Assembly (NCBI GenBank): GCA_946478895.1
Contig: CAMLDY010000001.1
Location: 1 to 64,000 of the forward strand
DNA: 64,000 bases
Direction of reading: 5' to 3'
DNA from: an uncultured Gemmatimonadota bacterium
GTDB lineage: Bacteria > Gemmatimonadota > Gemmatimonadetes > Gemmatimonadales > Gemmatimonadaceae
In this document: piece after piece, positions 16,654-24,127 of the stretch
Numbering within the stretch: the stretch's first letter is position 1
Layout: every line of letters begins with the position of its first letter
The notes under the pieces: model-generated
What the model was told of the DNA's origin: nothing
Seen by the model: the letters and a program-made list of their open reading frames with translations, nothing else
Database searches by the model: none
Position numbers and translations under genes: made by a program

Positions 16654-17472
16654 ATGTCCTCACCTGATCCATCCACCTGTCCTTCCTGCGGCACCGCCGC
16701 CAGCGGCCGCTACTGCGCGAACTGCGGCGCTCCCCTGGCGGGCGCCACCTGCGCATCGTGCGCTGCTCCCCTCAGTCCGGGCGCCAAATTCTGCCACCTC
16801 TGCGGGACTGCTGTCGGTAGCGTGTCGGCTGCGCGGGAGACGAAATCCAATCCACTCCCGTGGATCGTCGCTGCCCTCGCCTTTCTGGCGCTGTTCGCGA
16901 TGGCAGCGGGCCGTGGCTTCAACGCGCGCCCATCGAGCACCGTCGACGGGTCGGCCAATGCCCTTCCCCAGGCCGGCCTCGATGACCGCGGCATGCCTAA
17001 TGACGATCAGCCGGCCGGCATACGCGCGCCAGACATATCGAGCCTGTCGCCACAGGAGCGAGCCGATCGTCTATATAACCGTGTGATGCTCCTTGCCAGC
17101 GAGGGGAAAATCGACAGCGTGCAATTCTTCGCGCCAATGGCCGTTCAGTCGTATCTGCTTCTCCAGCCGTTGAATCTCGATCAACGCTATGATCTTGGGC
17201 GGATCGGCGAAGTTACAGGCGCGCTGCCATTGGCCCAGGCGCAGGCCGACTCCATCCTGCGCGAGAATCCGAATCACCTGCTCGGACTGATTCTCGAGGC
17301 GCGTCTTGCCACCATCGCCGGAGATACCACCCGCGTTCGATCATACGAGCGGCGGCTTCTCGCGGCCCAGAAAACCGAGCTCGCCAGAAATCTCGCCGAA
17401 TACGTTCGCCACCAGGACGACATCACCAGCGCTCTTCAGCAGGCGCGCAAAAGCGTCGGCACAAAATCATGA
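16654..17472 (+). CDS. Double zinc-ribbon membrane protein
   Basis: A 272-residue protein. The N-terminus has two zinc ribbons (CPSC...CANC and CASC...CHLC, residues ~9-52). One membrane helix follows (PWIVAALAFLALFAMAAG, ~68-86). The rest is a soluble helical domain with TPR-like character (EVTGALPLAQAQADSILRENPNHLLGLILEARLA). The function is unknown. It overlaps mqnD by four bases (ATGA), which suggests they share a transcript. The 197 bases in front of it (16457-16653) hold no gene that I can see. Confidence 0.75.
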   Translation: MSSPDPSTCPSCGTAASGRYCANCGAPLAGATCASCAAPLSPGAKFCHLCGTAVGSVSAARETKSNPLPWIVAALAFLALFAMAAGRGFNARPSSTVDGSANALPQAGLDDRGMPNDDQPAGIRAPDISSLSPQERADRLYNRVMLLASEGKIDSVQFFAPMAVQSYLLLQPLNLDQRYDLGRIGEVTGALPLAQAQADSILRENPNHLLGLILEARLATIAGDTTRVRSYERRLLAAQKTELARNLAEYVRHQDDITSALQQARKSVGTKS

Positions 17473-18311
17473 CCTCACCCAGCACTATTCATCTCGCCCA
17501 CAGCCCCGACTCCGACGACGCGTTCATGTTCTACGCGCTCGCCGACGGCCAGATCAACACCGATGGCATCAGCTACGTTCATGAGCTCCAGGACATCGAG
17601 ACTCTGAATGGCCGCGCGCTTCGCGGCGAGCTCGACGTCACCGCCGTTTCCATTCACGCTTACGCGTACCTCTCCGATCGCTATGCGCTCCTGCCGCATG
17701 GCGCGTCGATGGGCGACGGCTACGGGCCGATGCTCGTCGCGACCCGGCCAATGTCACGCGAAGACATCGCCGGAAAGCGCATCGCCGTGCCGGGTCTCAT
17801 GACCAGTGCATATCTGGCGCTCAGACTCTACCAGCCGGATTTCGAGCCGGTCGTCGTGCCGTTCGATCAGATCGAGGCAGCCGTCAAGAACGGTGATGTC
17901 GACGCGGGGCTGCTGATCCACGAGGGCCAGCTCACTTACAAGGACGAGGGGCTGCACCTCGTCGCCGACATGGGAATCTGGTGGCAGAAGAAAACAGGCC
18001 TCCCTCTTCCGCTCGGCGGTAACGTCATTCGCAAGGACATGCCGCGCGACCTGCAAAAGAAAGTCTCGCGCCATCTCCGCGACAGCATCGCCTACGGTCT
18101 TGATCACCGCAAGCACGCTCTCGATCACGCCATGCGCTTCGCGCGTGGGCTCGACAGAGGCAAGGCCGACACTTTCGTCGGGATGTACGTCAACGACTGG
18201 ACGCTCGACTACGGTGATCGCGGCCGCGAGGCGATTCGTCTTTTCCTCGAGGAAGGCGTCAGGTCCGGTGTCATCACCAGGCCGGTGACCGTGGAGTTCG
18301 TTGACGACTGA
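17469..18311 (+). CDS. mqnD: 1,4-dihydroxy-6-naphthoate synthase (futalosine menaquinone pathway)
   Basis: A 280-residue MqnA/MqnD-family enzyme. The N-terminal HSPDSDDAFMFYAL is the MqnD form. Other conserved stretches are LDVTAVSIHAYAYL, MGDGYGPMLVA and LPLPLGGNVI. MqnD cleaves cyclic dehypoxanthinyl futalosine to 1,4-dihydroxy-6-naphthoate, so this organism probably makes menaquinone by the futalosine route. The start overlaps the zinc-ribbon gene stop, and its own 3' end overlaps the sensor kinase start by 11 bases. Confidence 0.92.
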   Translation: MTSPSTIHLAHSPDSDDAFMFYALADGQINTDGISYVHELQDIETLNGRALRGELDVTAVSIHAYAYLSDRYALLPHGASMGDGYGPMLVATRPMSREDIAGKRIAVPGLMTSAYLALRLYQPDFEPVVVPFDQIEAAVKNGDVDAGLLIHEGQLTYKDEGLHLVADMGIWWQKKTGLPLPLGGNVIRKDMPRDLQKKVSRHLRDSIAYGLDHRKHALDHAMRFARGLDRGKADTFVGMYVNDWTLDYGDRGREAIRLFLEEGVRSGVITRPVTVEFVDD

Positions 18312-20400
18312 GCTCGTTGCCGAGCTCGAGCGTCGGGCCGCGCGATTCGCGGCGGTTGCGACGGTACAGCAGGCCATCTCGGCGACAATCTCACTGAATG
18401 AAGTCTACCGCGAGATCTATAAAGCGGTGGCATCGGTTGTGGATGCGCCGTGCTTTGCGCTCATGATCGCCGACCCCGTCTGTCAGAAGTTCAATCCCGC
18501 GTGCATTGTCGTTGACGGTGAGGCGCGCGAAGGAGAAGGTGTTCTCGATTTTCCCAACGGCACTGAAACCATCACCAGGGTCTTTCAGGCCGGGGTCCCG
18601 CTCATCTCCTCCAAGCCGGAACAGTGGTGGAAGGGCACCATCTTCCAGGTTGCATCCAGGCGCGAAGTCCAGAGCGAGATCACCGCGCCGCTGATCTATC
18701 ACGAGCGCACCGTCGGCGTCATGCAGGTTCTCTCCTACCGGCCCAACGCGTACGACACCCACGACCTCGAACTGATCATGCTGATCGGGCGTCAGGCCGC
18801 CGTCGCAATCGAGAACGCGAGACTCTTCGACGCCCAGCGCAACGAGCAGCGCCAAACCGAAGCTGCCGCCGAGATCGCGCGCGTTGCGCTGCGCAAGGTC
18901 ACGGTCGCCGAGGCCGGCCACAGTATCCTCGACATCCTCGACGGTGTCGTTCCCTCGACCGGCAAAGCCATTGGCGTCATCGCAGCCGACGGTACCACCC
19001 TTCTTTGCGTCGCCGCGACTGGAACCTGCGAGCTAATGGAGGGCATTAGCGCCCCCGTTGAGCGCAGCGCGGTGCGCAGCGCGTGGGGGAGGGGGGAGCC
19101 GACTTTCATCGACAATCTTCGCGAGCGCGCCCACAACGCCGATCGCATCCCCGACGAGCCGGCAATCACCATTCCGCTGATTGCCGGCAGTCGGCGACTC
19201 GGCGTCCTGGTCGTCACTTCGGAAACGCCGCAGTCCCAGACCTCGCCGCACATCGACGCATTGCTGCGGCTGGCTGCCGCCGTCGCCCTCGCCATCGACG
19301 TGTTGCTGCTCAGCGAAGAGGAACAGCGCATCCACGCGCGCGAGCGCACCCTCGCCGCCGCGCTCGCCACGATGGATCAGCCGGTATTGATTCTCGGTGT
19401 CGATGCCAGAGTTCAGTACGCCAATCGCGCCGCGATTCGCGAGTACGGCTACGAGTCGCACGAGATTGCCGGTCTTTCGGTTGACGACTTCGTCGTCGCA
19501 TCAGCGCAGCTCTCGCGACCACGCACCATTCCTCCCGCCGCGCAGGACGATGCGCTCTGGACGGGAGAGCACGTCCACCGGCGCAAGGATGGCACCGAAT
19601 TCCCCGCCGCTGTCACCCTCAGTCACATTCGCGACGGCTCCGACAACATCATCGGACTCGTCATTGGCGTCAGAAACCTGACCGAAGAGCGCAAGGTCGC
19701 CGATCATCTCGGTCGCACCGAAAAGCTCGCCGCAATTGGAGAGCTCGTCGCCGGCGTCGCGCACGAGCTGAACAACCCCCTCACCGGCATCTCCACCTTC
19801 GCGCAGCTGCTCCTCGAGGATCGACTGCACGGCGAACAATTCGAGTCAGTCAGTCTCATCAAGCGCGAGGCAGACCGCGCGATTGGAGTGATCCGCGACT
19901 TGCTGCTGTTCGCGCGCAAAACCGACGCTCGCGATGTGACCATCGATATCAATACCGTGGTCAAGCATACGGTTCGACTGCGCGCGCTCGCCTCACGGTC
20001 CACCGGCATTGAAGTCCACATGCGTCTCGACGACTCCAATCCGCAGGTGCGTGGCGACGAGCAGAAGCTGCAACAAGTGCTGCTCAACCTTCTCGTGAAC
20101 GCCGAATCGGCGATGGAAGGCGCCAAGGTGCGACATCTCTCGCTCGCTACCCAGCGCAAACAGGGAATGGTCCAGCTCGTGGTGTCCGACACCGGTCACG
20201 GGATGACGCCTTCCGTCAGCCAGCGTGTGTTCGAGCCTTTCTTCACCACCAAGCCGCCTGGTGAGGGCACGGGCTTGGGCCTGAGCGTCAGCTACGGCAT
20301 CATTCAGGCACACGGTGGTACGATCTCCGTCGAAAGCACCCCCGACGTCGGATCGACGTTTACGATTCTGCTCCCGCTCTGGATCCCGGCAGTGACATGA
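18301..20400 (+). CDS. GAF-GAF-PAS sensor histidine kinase
   Basis: A 699-residue soluble kinase without obvious membrane helices. The order is GAF (~15-175), GAF (~195-335), PAS with PAC (~350-465), HisKA with LAAIGELVAGVAHELNNPL (phospho-acceptor His488) and HATPase_c with LLNLLVNAESAM, DTGHGMTP and GTGLGLSVSYGI. The TTG start at 18301 follows GGAG by five bases and lies inside the 3' end of mqnD. The gene overlaps the HD-GYP regulator by four bases, so the two form a cytoplasmic two-component pair. The ligand sensed is unknown. Confidence 0.92.
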   Translation: MTTELVAELERRAARFAAVATVQQAISATISLNEVYREIYKAVASVVDAPCFALMIADPVCQKFNPACIVVDGEAREGEGVLDFPNGTETITRVFQAGVPLISSKPEQWWKGTIFQVASRREVQSEITAPLIYHERTVGVMQVLSYRPNAYDTHDLELIMLIGRQAAVAIENARLFDAQRNEQRQTEAAAEIARVALRKVTVAEAGHSILDILDGVVPSTGKAIGVIAADGTTLLCVAATGTCELMEGISAPVERSAVRSAWGRGEPTFIDNLRERAHNADRIPDEPAITIPLIAGSRRLGVLVVTSETPQSQTSPHIDALLRLAAAVALAIDVLLLSEEEQRIHARERTLAAALATMDQPVLILGVDARVQYANRAAIREYGYESHEIAGLSVDDFVVASAQLSRPRTIPPAAQDDALWTGEHVHRRKDGTEFPAAVTLSHIRDGSDNIIGLVIGVRNLTEERKVADHLGRTEKLAAIGELVAGVAHELNNPLTGISTFAQLLLEDRLHGEQFESVSLIKREADRAIGVIRDLLLFARKTDARDVTIDINTVVKHTVRLRALASRSTGIEVHMRLDDSNPQVRGDEQKLQQVLLNLLVNAESAMEGAKVRHLSLATQRKQGMVQLVVSDTGHGMTPSVSQRVFEPFFTTKPPGEGTGLGLSVSYGIIQAHGGTISVESTPDVGSTFTILLPLWIPAVT

Positions 20401-21443
20401 CCCGCGTTCTCATCGTCGACGACGAAGAAACCATCAGGCTCGCGCTGCGCAGGTTTCTGCGATCGCGCGGCTTCGAGGTCGAGATCGCCGGCTCGGGCGA
20501 CCAGGCGCTCGAGATTCTCGACGCACACTCGTTCTCGCTCATGCTCTGCGACGTGCGCATGCCGGGAATGACCGGTGTACAGGTAGTACCCGAAGCCCGC
20601 GCCCGCGATCAGGATCTCGCCATCATCATGCTGACCGCCGTCAACGACGCGGCTACCGCGACTGAAGTGCTCGCCGCGGGCGCTTCCGATTACCTGACGA
20701 AACCCGTTGAGCTCGCCGATCTGCAGCAGGCGGTCGATCGCGCGTTGCACAAGCGCACCGAGGGAATCGAAAAGCGTCGTCTCGACAAGCTGATTCGCGA
20801 AGAGGTGGCGCTCCGGACCGCCGAGCTCGAGCAGGAAAAAGAGTCGTTGCGGCTCATGTCCATCAGCATCGCCGAGACTCTGATCAACGCGATGGAGGCG
20901 AAGGACGTCTATCTGCGTGGTCACTCTCAGCGCGTCGCCGAGCTAGCCGGCCAACTCGCCGAGGACCTCGGCCTCGAGGAAGCGATCTGTGAAGACCTTC
21001 GCGTCGCCGGCAGGCTTCACGATGTCGGCAAAATCGGGATCCGGGAAGCCATTCTCAACAAACCGGGTAGCCTCACCCCCGAAGAATTCGAGCACGTCCA
21101 GCAGCATGTCAGGATCGGGCTGGAAATCCTCGAGCCGCTGTTCCACATCCGGCAGCCGCTGAAGTACATCGAGCACCACCATGAGCACTGGGACGGTGCC
21201 GGCTACCCCCTGGGTCTGGCGGGGGAAGCGATCCCGCTCGGCGCCCGGATCCTTTGCGCCGCTGATACCTTCGACGCCCTCACCTCGAAGCGCGCCTACC
21301 GCGAGCCGCTTGAGCCAATGGCCGCGATCGAGCACTTGCGGGTCGACGTCGGCAAGCAGTTCGACCCGTGTGTTTACGACGCGCTCGTCCGAGTAATCAC
21401 GCGGCGTCTGGCCACGAAGTCCTCTGTTTCCGCGTCTCAGTAG
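20397..21443 (+). CDS. Response regulator with HD-GYP domain (c-di-GMP phosphodiesterase type)
   Basis: A 348-residue RpfG-like regulator. The receiver domain contains VDDEE and the phospho-acceptor Asp52 in LMLCDVRMPG; the switch Lys is in YLTKPVE. A linking coiled coil (residues ~120-160) leads to an HD-GYP domain with GHSQRVAEL, LHDVGKIGI (His208-Asp209), HHEHWDGAGYP (~260-270) and AADTFDALTSKRAYR. All catalytic signature residues are present, so hydrolysis of cyclic di-GMP under control of the preceding kinase is likely. It starts four bases inside the kinase gene. Confidence 0.93.
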   Translation: MTRVLIVDDEETIRLALRRFLRSRGFEVEIAGSGDQALEILDAHSFSLMLCDVRMPGMTGVQVVPEARARDQDLAIIMLTAVNDAATATEVLAAGASDYLTKPVELADLQQAVDRALHKRTEGIEKRRLDKLIREEVALRTAELEQEKESLRLMSISIAETLINAMEAKDVYLRGHSQRVAELAGQLAEDLGLEEAICEDLRVAGRLHDVGKIGIREAILNKPGSLTPEEFEHVQQHVRIGLEILEPLFHIRQPLKYIEHHHEHWDGAGYPLGLAGEAIPLGARILCAADTFDALTSKRAYREPLEPMAAIEHLRVDVGKQFDPCVYDALVRVITRRLATKSSVSASQ

Positions 21444-21596
21444 CCGCGCTACTTGACGTCTCGGCACCGCCGTCGTATTCGCTCTGCACGCGCGAAGTAG
21501 CAGGGCACCGCGCACAAGGCACGCGACGTGCAGCGGGCGAAATCAGAAATTTGCGCGCTATTCAGGTGCGAGTGCTGACATTCTATGGGAGGACTA

Positions 21597-22544
21597 ATGC
21601 CGAGCGGTGAATCAGTGGAGCCATTGCGTTTTGCGGACGACGACGACCCGGACGATCTCGGTGGCTTCAGTCGCGGCAAGCGATCCTACGATGATGACGA
21701 TGATGAGGATGGCGGCTGGGCGATCAACGAAGATCACAGCGATCGCCTCTGGGATAGCGCTGAAGACTCCGACGACGACGAAGAAGCGGATACGGATGCG
21801 ACCGTAGTCGCCGAAGGCGACGAAGAGGAAGAGGAGGAAGAGGAAGATCTCTTCGGCGGCGGCGCCCCGCGCGGCAGAAGGGGTCGCCCGAAGGGCTCCG
21901 GGAAGAAGCAGGATACCTCCCTGACCGGGACAGGCGGAGGCACTGGCGGCAGCGCGTTCGGCGGTACCAGCGGCGGATCCTTGGGTAGCTCCGGCAGCTC
22001 TGGATTCGGCGGCGGGACATCGGCCGGAGGTGCATCCAGCTACGGCGGCAGCAGCACGCCGGCGACTACTGGAGCCGCGCGGACCGGGGGGTTTGGTGGC
22101 GGATCGACGTCCACCTCGGGCGGTACGCGGTCCATGAGCTCGGGCACCGGTGGCGGTGTGTCCGCCGGAGCAAGCCGGACAAGTGGCGGAGGCGCGAGCG
22201 CCAGGTCGGGCTCGACCAGCCGCAGCTCGTCCGGCGGCGGGCGGAAGAAGAGCGCCTCGAAATCGTCCGGAAGCCGGAAGGCGAGTCGGAAGTCGTCCGG
22301 CGGCGGCCGCAAGTCAGCCCGCAAGGGCTCGTCGTCACGATCGAGTGGCGCCCGCAAGTCAGGAGGGCGGAAGACGTCGGGCCGGAAGTCGTCAGCCCGG
22401 AAGTCGTCAGCCCGGAAATCATCCCGCGGGAGATCTTCGGGTGCCCGAAAAGCGGCGCGTCGTGGCTCGGCTTCGCGGTCGCGCGGCTCCAGCCGCCGCT
22501 CCGGAGGCCGGAAATCGGGCTCGAAGGGCCGTTCGAGGCGCTAG
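21597..22544 (+). CDS. Acidic N-terminus / SRK-repeat basic C-terminus low-complexity protein
   Basis: A 315-residue disordered protein with three zones. Residues ~1-90 are very acidic (runs of Asp/Glu). Residues ~95-205 are Gly/Ser/Thr-rich. Residues ~205-315 are rich in the repeat ARKSS/GRKSS, like eukaryotic histone H1 tails. Start ATG 21597 has GGGAGGA at 21587-21593 ahead of it; the ATG 12 bases upstream does not. A strong terminator follows. The basic tail is probably a nucleic-acid binder and the acidic head may neutralise it or act as a chaperone-like region; both are inference. Confidence 0.78.
   Translation: MPSGESVEPLRFADDDDPDDLGGFSRGKRSYDDDDDEDGGWAINEDHSDRLWDSAEDSDDDEEADTDATVVAEGDEEEEEEEEDLFGGGAPRGRRGRPKGSGKKQDTSLTGTGGGTGGSAFGGTSGGSLGSSGSSGFGGGTSAGGASSYGGSSTPATTGAARTGGFGGGSTSTSGGTRSMSSGTGGGVSAGASRTSGGGASARSGSTSRSSSGGGRKKSASKSSGSRKASRKSSGGGRKSARKGSSSRSSGARKSGGRKTSGRKSSARKSSARKSSRGRSSGARKAARRGSASRSRGSSRRSGGRKSGSKGRSRR
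22383..22427 (+). repeat. 15-bp tandem repeat within the SRK-rich gene
   Basis: Two identical 15-base units (CGGAAGTCGTCAGCC) at 22383-22397 and 22398-22412 and a third diverged unit to 22427, coding for ARKSS repeats. Exact nucleotide repetition suggests recent unit duplication. Confidence 0.8.
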
Positions 22545-22571
22545 TTTCTTCTTCCCCCGTGCGCGCTGCAC

Positions 22572-22605
22572 AAAGCGCGGTTACTCTCAAGTAACCGCGC
22601 TTTTT
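22572..22605 (+). terminator. Rho-independent terminator
   Basis: Perfect 13-bp stem AAAGCGCGGTTAC / GTAACCGCGCTTT with a six-base loop, followed by a T run. It ends the SRK-repeat gene and isolates the alpha/beta hydrolase gene downstream. Confidence 0.92.
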
Positions 22606-22630
22606 CCTTGGCTGTACTGAACGAGGAGCC

Positions 22631-23671
22631 ATGCAGGATAACGACGAGCGAGAGTCACCGTGGCGAAAAATTCTGCTGTCCGGCGGAGCGATCCTCGGCG
22701 CCGCCGCGGCGTACAACGCGTTCGCGCGCAAAGGCGTCGATCAGCTCACCAATCTCGTCGGCGGTGAGGAAGGCGGTTTCGAGTGGCGCGATAGAAGAGT
22801 TGCATTCACCAAGCGCGGCAGCGGTCCGCCGATCCTCCTTGTCCACGGCATCCACGCCGCAGCATGGTCGTACGAGTGGCGGAACAACGTCGATGCCCTC
22901 GCTCGCACAAATACGGTCTACACCATCGATCTGCTCGGCTTCGGGATGTCGGATCGGCCCGCGATCCGCTACTCGGCGCGACTCTACATCTCGCTCATCT
23001 CCGACTTCGTCAGCAGGGTCATAGACGAGCCGACGGTTCTCGTCGCTTCGTCCCTGTCCGCTGCTTACGCGATCGTGCTTGCAGCACGCGATCCGCATCG
23101 GTTCCCGGCGGTCGCACTCATCGCGCCATCCGGTCTGGTCAGATTGAATGAGCCCGTCGGCATTGGAGGCGAAGCGAGCCGGCTCGCCGTCGACACTCCG
23201 ATTGCAGGCACCGCGATGTTCAACGCGCTGGTCTCGCGGCCATCCCTGCGTCGCTATCTGCGCCAGGTTTACTCCGACGATTCGCTCGTCACCCGCGAGC
23301 TAGTCGAGATCTACTACACGACTTCGCACCAGCGCGGCGCTCGTCACGCCCCCGCGGCGTTTCTCTCGGGCAATCTCAACATCGATGTCCGTCACGCGCT
23401 GCGGCGGCTCAGTCAGCCCGCGCTGCTCGTCTGGGGCGAGCAGGGATCGATGTCGCCCGTCGAGGAATTCCGCGGCTTTCGTGAGATCAAGCGCGACTTC
23501 GAGATCTCGGTTTTGTCACCGGCCGGTGACCTTCCGCACGACGAGCGAGCCGAAGACTTTAATGTTATCCTATCCACATGGCTGAATCGCCTGTCGCTCT
23601 CCTCCGCGCCCACGCTCGACACGCTCCCTGGAACGCCCGCGGACTTGCAGCACACGCAACAGCTCTCGTAG
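22631..23671 (+). CDS. Alpha/beta hydrolase
   Basis: A 346-residue alpha/beta hydrolase. A hydrophobic Gly/Ala-rich segment lies near the N-terminus (ILLSGGAILGAAAAYNAF), possibly a membrane anchor. The oxyanion region is PPILLVHGIHAAAWSYEW. The nucleophile elbow reads VLVASSLSAAYA, where the usual GxSxG is A-S-S-L-S, so both flanking glycines are replaced. A late VWGEQGSMSPVEEF gives the acid-loop context and LPHDERAEDF a possible catalytic His. The substrate is unknown. GAGGAG lies ahead of the ATG. The 3' end overlaps the next gene by 94 bases. Confidence 0.82.
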   Translation: MQDNDERESPWRKILLSGGAILGAAAAYNAFARKGVDQLTNLVGGEEGGFEWRDRRVAFTKRGSGPPILLVHGIHAAAWSYEWRNNVDALARTNTVYTIDLLGFGMSDRPAIRYSARLYISLISDFVSRVIDEPTVLVASSLSAAYAIVLAARDPHRFPAVALIAPSGLVRLNEPVGIGGEASRLAVDTPIAGTAMFNALVSRPSLRRYLRQVYSDDSLVTRELVEIYYTTSHQRGARHAPAAFLSGNLNIDVRHALRRLSQPALLVWGEQGSMSPVEEFRGFREIKRDFEISVLSPAGDLPHDERAEDFNVILSTWLNRLSLSSAPTLDTLPGTPADLQHTQQLS

Positions 23672-24123
23672 ATGCAGCCGGAGTAAGACCAACCAACGCA
23701 TCCGCACGAGCAGCGCCGAGCGCGCGCGCGGTCCGGTTCTACGTCGCCAGTGGACTGCTCGATCGGCCGGAAGGGACCGGCACCGGCGCCACTTACGGTT
23801 ATCGCCACCTGCTCCAGCTGCTCGCCATCAAGATCCGGCAGCGCGAGGGCCAGAGCCTCGACACCATTCGTGGCGAGATGCGCGATCTCACCGGCGACGC
23901 GCTCGAGCGCAAGATCGCCTTGTCACTGGCTCCTGCGCTCAATTCCAACGCGCACGAAGCCGTCGCACACGACGACGATCTCTCTCTGCGCTGGCATCGC
24001 CTTCCCGTTGCCGATGGAATCGAGCTACACGTCCGTGAGGATTCACCCGCCGCGCGCGAAGAAGCCGTGATTGCGATGCGCGAAGCAGTCCGCGCCGCCC
24101 TTGGGCGGGCGGACATCCGCTGA
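23578..24123 (+). CDS. MerR-like transcriptional regulator
   Basis: A 181-residue protein. The region VRFYVASGLLDRPEGTGTGATYGYRHLLQLLAIKIRQREGQSLDTIRGEM is a MerR-type winged helix (wing tyrosines and an 'I-R-x-x-G-x-S-L-x-x-I' helix). The N-terminal ~40 residues (LAAHATALVDAAGVRP) extend the usual family start, yet look protein-like. The C-terminus has a hydrophilic sensor-like part and no metal-binding Cys pair. The ATG lies 94 bases inside the preceding hydrolase gene in another frame. It converges on lhr with a four-base gap. Confidence 0.78.
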   Translation: MAESPVALLRAHARHAPWNARGLAAHATALVDAAGVRPTNASARAAPSARAVRFYVASGLLDRPEGTGTGATYGYRHLLQLLAIKIRQREGQSLDTIRGEMRDLTGDALERKIALSLAPALNSNAHEAVAHDDDLSLRWHRLPVADGIELHVREDSPAAREEAVIAMREAVRAALGRADIR

Positions 24124-24127
24124 CCAG

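Noticed and set aside
22383..22427. Possible CRISPR-like or mobile repeat
   Set aside because: The 15-base units are contiguous, in frame and code for ARKSS; there are no spacers and no cas genes.
22150..22620. Alternative plus-strand frame over the SRK-repeat gene
   Set aside because: Frame-shifted reading of repetitive GC-rich DNA; the main frame has a ribosome site, acidic head and terminator.
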